DNA of 64,000 nt, from the NCBI GenBank assembly GCA_024114885.1, contig CP099426.1, positions 806,001 to 870,000 of the forward strand. The letters run 5' to 3'. Under the pieces are notes generated by a model that saw only the letters and a program-made list of their open reading frames with translations, was not told the origin of the DNA and did not search any database. Numbering within the stretch: the stretch's first letter is position 1; every line of letters starts with the position of its first letter. Origin of the DNA: Septoria linicola (Eukaryota > Ascomycota > Dothideomycetes > Mycosphaerellales > Mycosphaerellaceae). Shown here in pieces: positions 60,641-64,000 of this stretch. The position numbers and the translations under genes are program-made.

Positions 60641-63600
60641 GAGCTACCTTATAAACTCCTGAAACTATAGTCTATTCTTTGGCTTAGTAAGACTATCTAC
60701 TACTATCTCTTTTATATTCATATATTCTATAGAGATAAGTCTGTTCCACTAGAGCTTTCTTATAGCATTGTATAAGATATTAATATGTTTAGACTTGTTA
60801 TAAACATGTAAGTCCTTGACTAGAGTAAGGGTAGCTTAGTTATTACCTTTTAGCTAAATTAGCCTGATTCTAGTAACAGTTTCCTAGTTACTAAGGATCC
60901 TTAGTTAGTAAGAATATTCTTTTACTAACTCTAGGCATCCAAGCTCTCTTAAAAGAGTACTAAGGAACTATAACTGTTTTGCATATACACCTATAGCTAT
61001 ATATTTAGCTTCTATTATAGATATAGCTACAGATTTCTACTTCTTACTTATCTAGGAGATTAGTATACTATAAAGGAAGAAGATATATCTAAGGATTGAG
61101 ACTCTGTTAGTCTTGTCTATTATATAGTTAGAGTCTATATATCTAGTAAGAAAGCCTTGACTATTCCTTAAGTATCTTAGACTAAGGTCTAGGTTTGATC
61201 TTAGGTATCTAGTCAGCTTCTTTAGAGCCTTTATATGTCCTACTATTAGATTACTAATATAGGAGCTTAATCTTCTAAGGGCAAATAAAATGTCTGGTCT
61301 TGTAACAGTTATAAGCTATATCTATGTTCTAATAATGGATTAGTACTCCTATTTGTTATACCTTTTATTATTTGGTCTAGTAGGCTTTAGACTTTTATAG
61401 CTGTCTATTAGTAAAAGAGTTAGTAATATAGTCTCTTAACCTATTCCTATCTTAGCTAGGTTCTCTTAGATATAGTGCTTCTAATTAAGTTTCAGCTAGC
61501 CTTACTGTCTGTTTCTTGTTAGTCTTATTCTAAGAATCTTGTCTAGTTCTCTAAGATCTTTAATCTTAAAGACCTTACTAAGTTAGTCTTTAAACTAGAG
61601 GATATCTTCTAGTCTCTCTACAGTAATAGGTATATTATTAACATAGATCAGGATTATTAGGTCTTTCCTTTTCTTATAGATTAGAAGACATAGGTCTACT
61701 TCTGATTATCTGAATCCTATTCCTTTTAGCTTTAATATATATAGCTGATTCTAGTCTCTTACAGCTTGCTTTAGCCTATAGAGACTCCTTAGAACTTATA
61801 AGACTATACTAGTTAGTAGGTTAACACCTAGTAGTAGGATTATATAGATGTCCTTATATAGGGTACTCTCTATAAATGCATTGTTTATATCCACTTAGTG
61901 TAGAACTAGGTCCTTCTTATAGACTACAGCTATGAATCCTCTTAGAGTATCCTACCTAACTATAGGGGCAAAAGTCTCTATATAGTCTACTCTATACTTT
62001 TAGGAGAACCCTCTTATAACTAGTCTTACCTTAAACTTTTCAATAGCTCTACTAAGCTTTCTCTTAATATCAAAGACCTATCTTGAGGTGACTAGGTTAG
62101 CCCCTTTTAGTAGGACTACTACAGTCTAGGTGTTATTATTTACAAGTGTATCTAGCTCCTTCTAAATAGCTTCTTACTAGAGATGACTCTACTTAGGATT
62201 ACTTACTACTTCCTTATAGTTCCTTAGGATTAGAACCTCCTATTTATATATTCCTACTTCTTTAGTAGCTAAGAATACAATCTCTTTAACTTCCTCTAAG
62301 AATTCTAGGTCCTATAGAATGCCTAGGTTAATAGAGCTTATAGCTAAGAAGAAAGCCTAATACTCTAGGAGCATTTCCTTATCTAGCTAACTATTCTAAT
62401 CTAGCTTAAGCCTGATTAGCTTTAGCTTCTAGTCAAATCTATTAAGTTCTTAAGATACTTTCCTCTTTCTAAGGGTTTGCCTTAGAGCTATCTGCTCCTA
62501 ATCTACCTCTATAGTTTCTTAAATAGAATTCTTAGATTCTTTCTTAACTTTCTCTTAGTCTAGGAATTTTCTATACTCTCCTATATCTTCTAGTAGAGGT
62601 AGAAGTTATATAAAGAGTTTCTTTCCTTCCTAAACCTATACTAATAGCTAAGGAGGAGGAGGCTTCTACTAGCCTAGACTAGGAGCACCTAGGGTACTCC
62701 TACTAGCTTATAGAGTAGGCTAGCTAATAGTTCTTAGCCTTCTAATAGGTCTTCTTTCTAGAGCTGAACTAGGGAGATTCTTAATCTTAATATTCAAGTC
62801 TAATTCTCTACCTAGCTTATCTTTAAAGAAGATTATATTAGTATACTACTTAACAGCCTTTATATCTAGCTTCTAGAACTTCTATACCTTTACTATATTA
62901 TTATAGTATCTAACAAATATAGTATCCTTTCCTCTATTTATTAGTTTATTACTCCTTGCCTACTAAGGCTATACTCTTGTATCTATATATACTACAGCTC
63001 TATATCCCTATACCTTAAGGTAGGAGACTATTAGTTTAATCCTATTAAAAGCTTTATTAGGTAAGAGCTTGAATCCCTTAATATTAGGTCTATTTAGAAG
63101 CTTATTCCTTATATACACCTATACTTCAAGGGCTTCTAGCTAAAACTTAATAGGTATCTTACTTTCTTTAAGTATTACTCTAATAGAGGCCTCTAATGTT
63201 TAGATAGACCTCTTAACTACTCTATTCTAGAGTGAATTATAGGCCTTAGTTAGCTTAAGGGTAATTCTAAAGTCCTTCTCCTACTATTTGATTAAAGTAG
63301 TAATCTCTCTAGCATTGTTAGCCCTCACAGACTTAAGGAGTGCTACTAACTACCTTTCTACCTTAATCCTCTAGTTCTGAAGAGTAGTTAATATATCTAA
63401 TCTAGCCTTAAGTAGAAATACTTATTTCTTTCTTAAGAAGTTATTAATAATCTTAAGCTACTATATAAAACCTTTTACTAATAATAGTAATAGTCCATAG
63501 ATATCTACTAACATAAGGGCTAATCTTTTAGGTCTTCTCTTAATAGACTTGCCTAGGTGTTTCTTTATCTTGCCTATTATATAGATCCTACACTTATACT

Positions 63601-64000
63601 CTTCCTAGTTAGGAATTAGAATTCTTTCCTTTAGATTAGTAACTTTATAAAGGTTTGAGAGTAACCCTCTTCTAAAGTATGTAAATCTTCTATACTATAG
63701 CTCCTACTATTTTAGATCCTTCTCTAATAGGGTAGTATAGGCATTGTTAACCTCTATAGGATTATATAGTAAGTAATATAACTTTTCCTATAAGAGAGGT
63801 AATATCTTACTAATAAATAGAACACCTCTAACTAGCTTGGTCTTTATAACTGTTTAGCTATCTAAGGAGGTGAGAGTGAAATCAGGCTTCTAGACTCTAA
63901 ATTGCTTACTAAACTAATCCTATAATATAAGATTTACTCCAAGATTAGGAATAAATAGTACCCTATTAAGTAGAACTTCTCCTCCTAAGATTCCCTTTAT
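60641..64000 (-). pseudogene. Copia 4 Pol (integrase, RT, RNase H), partial
   Basis: Minus strand: integrase about 63720-62870, connection about 62800-62540, reverse transcriptase about 62200-61450, RNase H about 61120-60720. Fewer stops than in Copia 1-3, but RIP-type stops still break it. Gag and the 5' LTR are outside the window. It is the best copy here for working out the Copia family sequence. Confidence 0.87.

Larger units (their letters stand above)
59689..64000 (-). mobile_element. Copia copy 4, innermost, runs off the window
   Basis: 3' LTR (59689-59966), 3' untranslated region and pol on the minus strand. It is the youngest by nesting and keeps clearly more CpA and TpG (for example cagatctttcaacagatcat near 59990) than any other element here. 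Confidence 0.92.

Noticed and set aside
1..64000. CRISPR arrays, tRNA or rRNA genes, bacterial operons
   Set aside because: No regularly spaced repeats, cloverleaf or rRNA-like stretch was noticed, and the block is clearly fungal transposon DNA.

Overview
This window is a graveyard of nested transposable elements from a filamentous ascomycete (Pezizomycotina-type) genome. The main clue is base composition. CpA and its complement TpG are almost absent, TpA is in great excess, and CpG is kept. That is the mark of repeat-induced point mutation (RIP) and not of ordinary CpG methyl-decay. As a result nearly every reading frame is full of TAG/TAA where CAG, CAA or TGG stood. No intact gene was found, and everything called here is a decayed gene recognised through its stops. 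A nested block like this fits an AT-rich isochore or a (peri)centromere, but the sequence cannot decide which.

The nesting order can be read from target-site duplications (TSDs) and from interrupted frames. The oldest host is Gypsy family 2 (here 'G4', minus strand, 36086-40495 and 47173-47779). Copia copy 1 (plus strand) sits in G4 and is split into pieces at 1373-3113, 19657-19789, 26473-27833 and 34131-36085. Four elements interrupt Copia 1: Gypsy family 1 copy G0 (its right end at 1-1372), a hAT transposon X2 (3114-19656), Gypsy G1 (19790-26472) and Copia 2 (27834-34130, coding on minus). Inside X2 lies a second copy of the same hAT, X1 (7138-15383), in opposite orientation. To the right, G4 is interrupted by Gypsy G3 (40496-47167, minus) and by Gypsy G5 (47780-50873, plus). 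G5 is cut by hAT X3 (50874-54965), X3 by Copia 3 (54966-59688) and Copia 3 by Copia 4 (59689 to the window end).

The striking element is the hAT 'X' of about 8.25 kb, with 16-bp terminal inverted repeats and 8-bp TSDs. It carries two divergent transcription units. One is a decayed hAT transposase. The other encodes two histone H3-like fold domains in tandem, with H3-style basic tails, an acidic/lysine repeat linker and short fungal introns. A directly repeated YAGTCGG motif pair is scattered through X, and several copies fall inside predicted introns. I know of no described transposon with such a histone H3 cargo.

The Gypsy family 1 elements (172-bp LTRs, gag, pol with a C-terminal chromodomain) also carry an unidentified reading frame on the opposite strand between pol and the 3' LTR. 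The Copia family has 277-278-bp LTRs and a primer site matching the anticodon arm of initiator tRNA-Met. Copia 4, the innermost element, keeps visibly more CpA/TpG than the elements around it, in line with the nesting order. No tRNA, rRNA, CRISPR array or cellular gene was seen.
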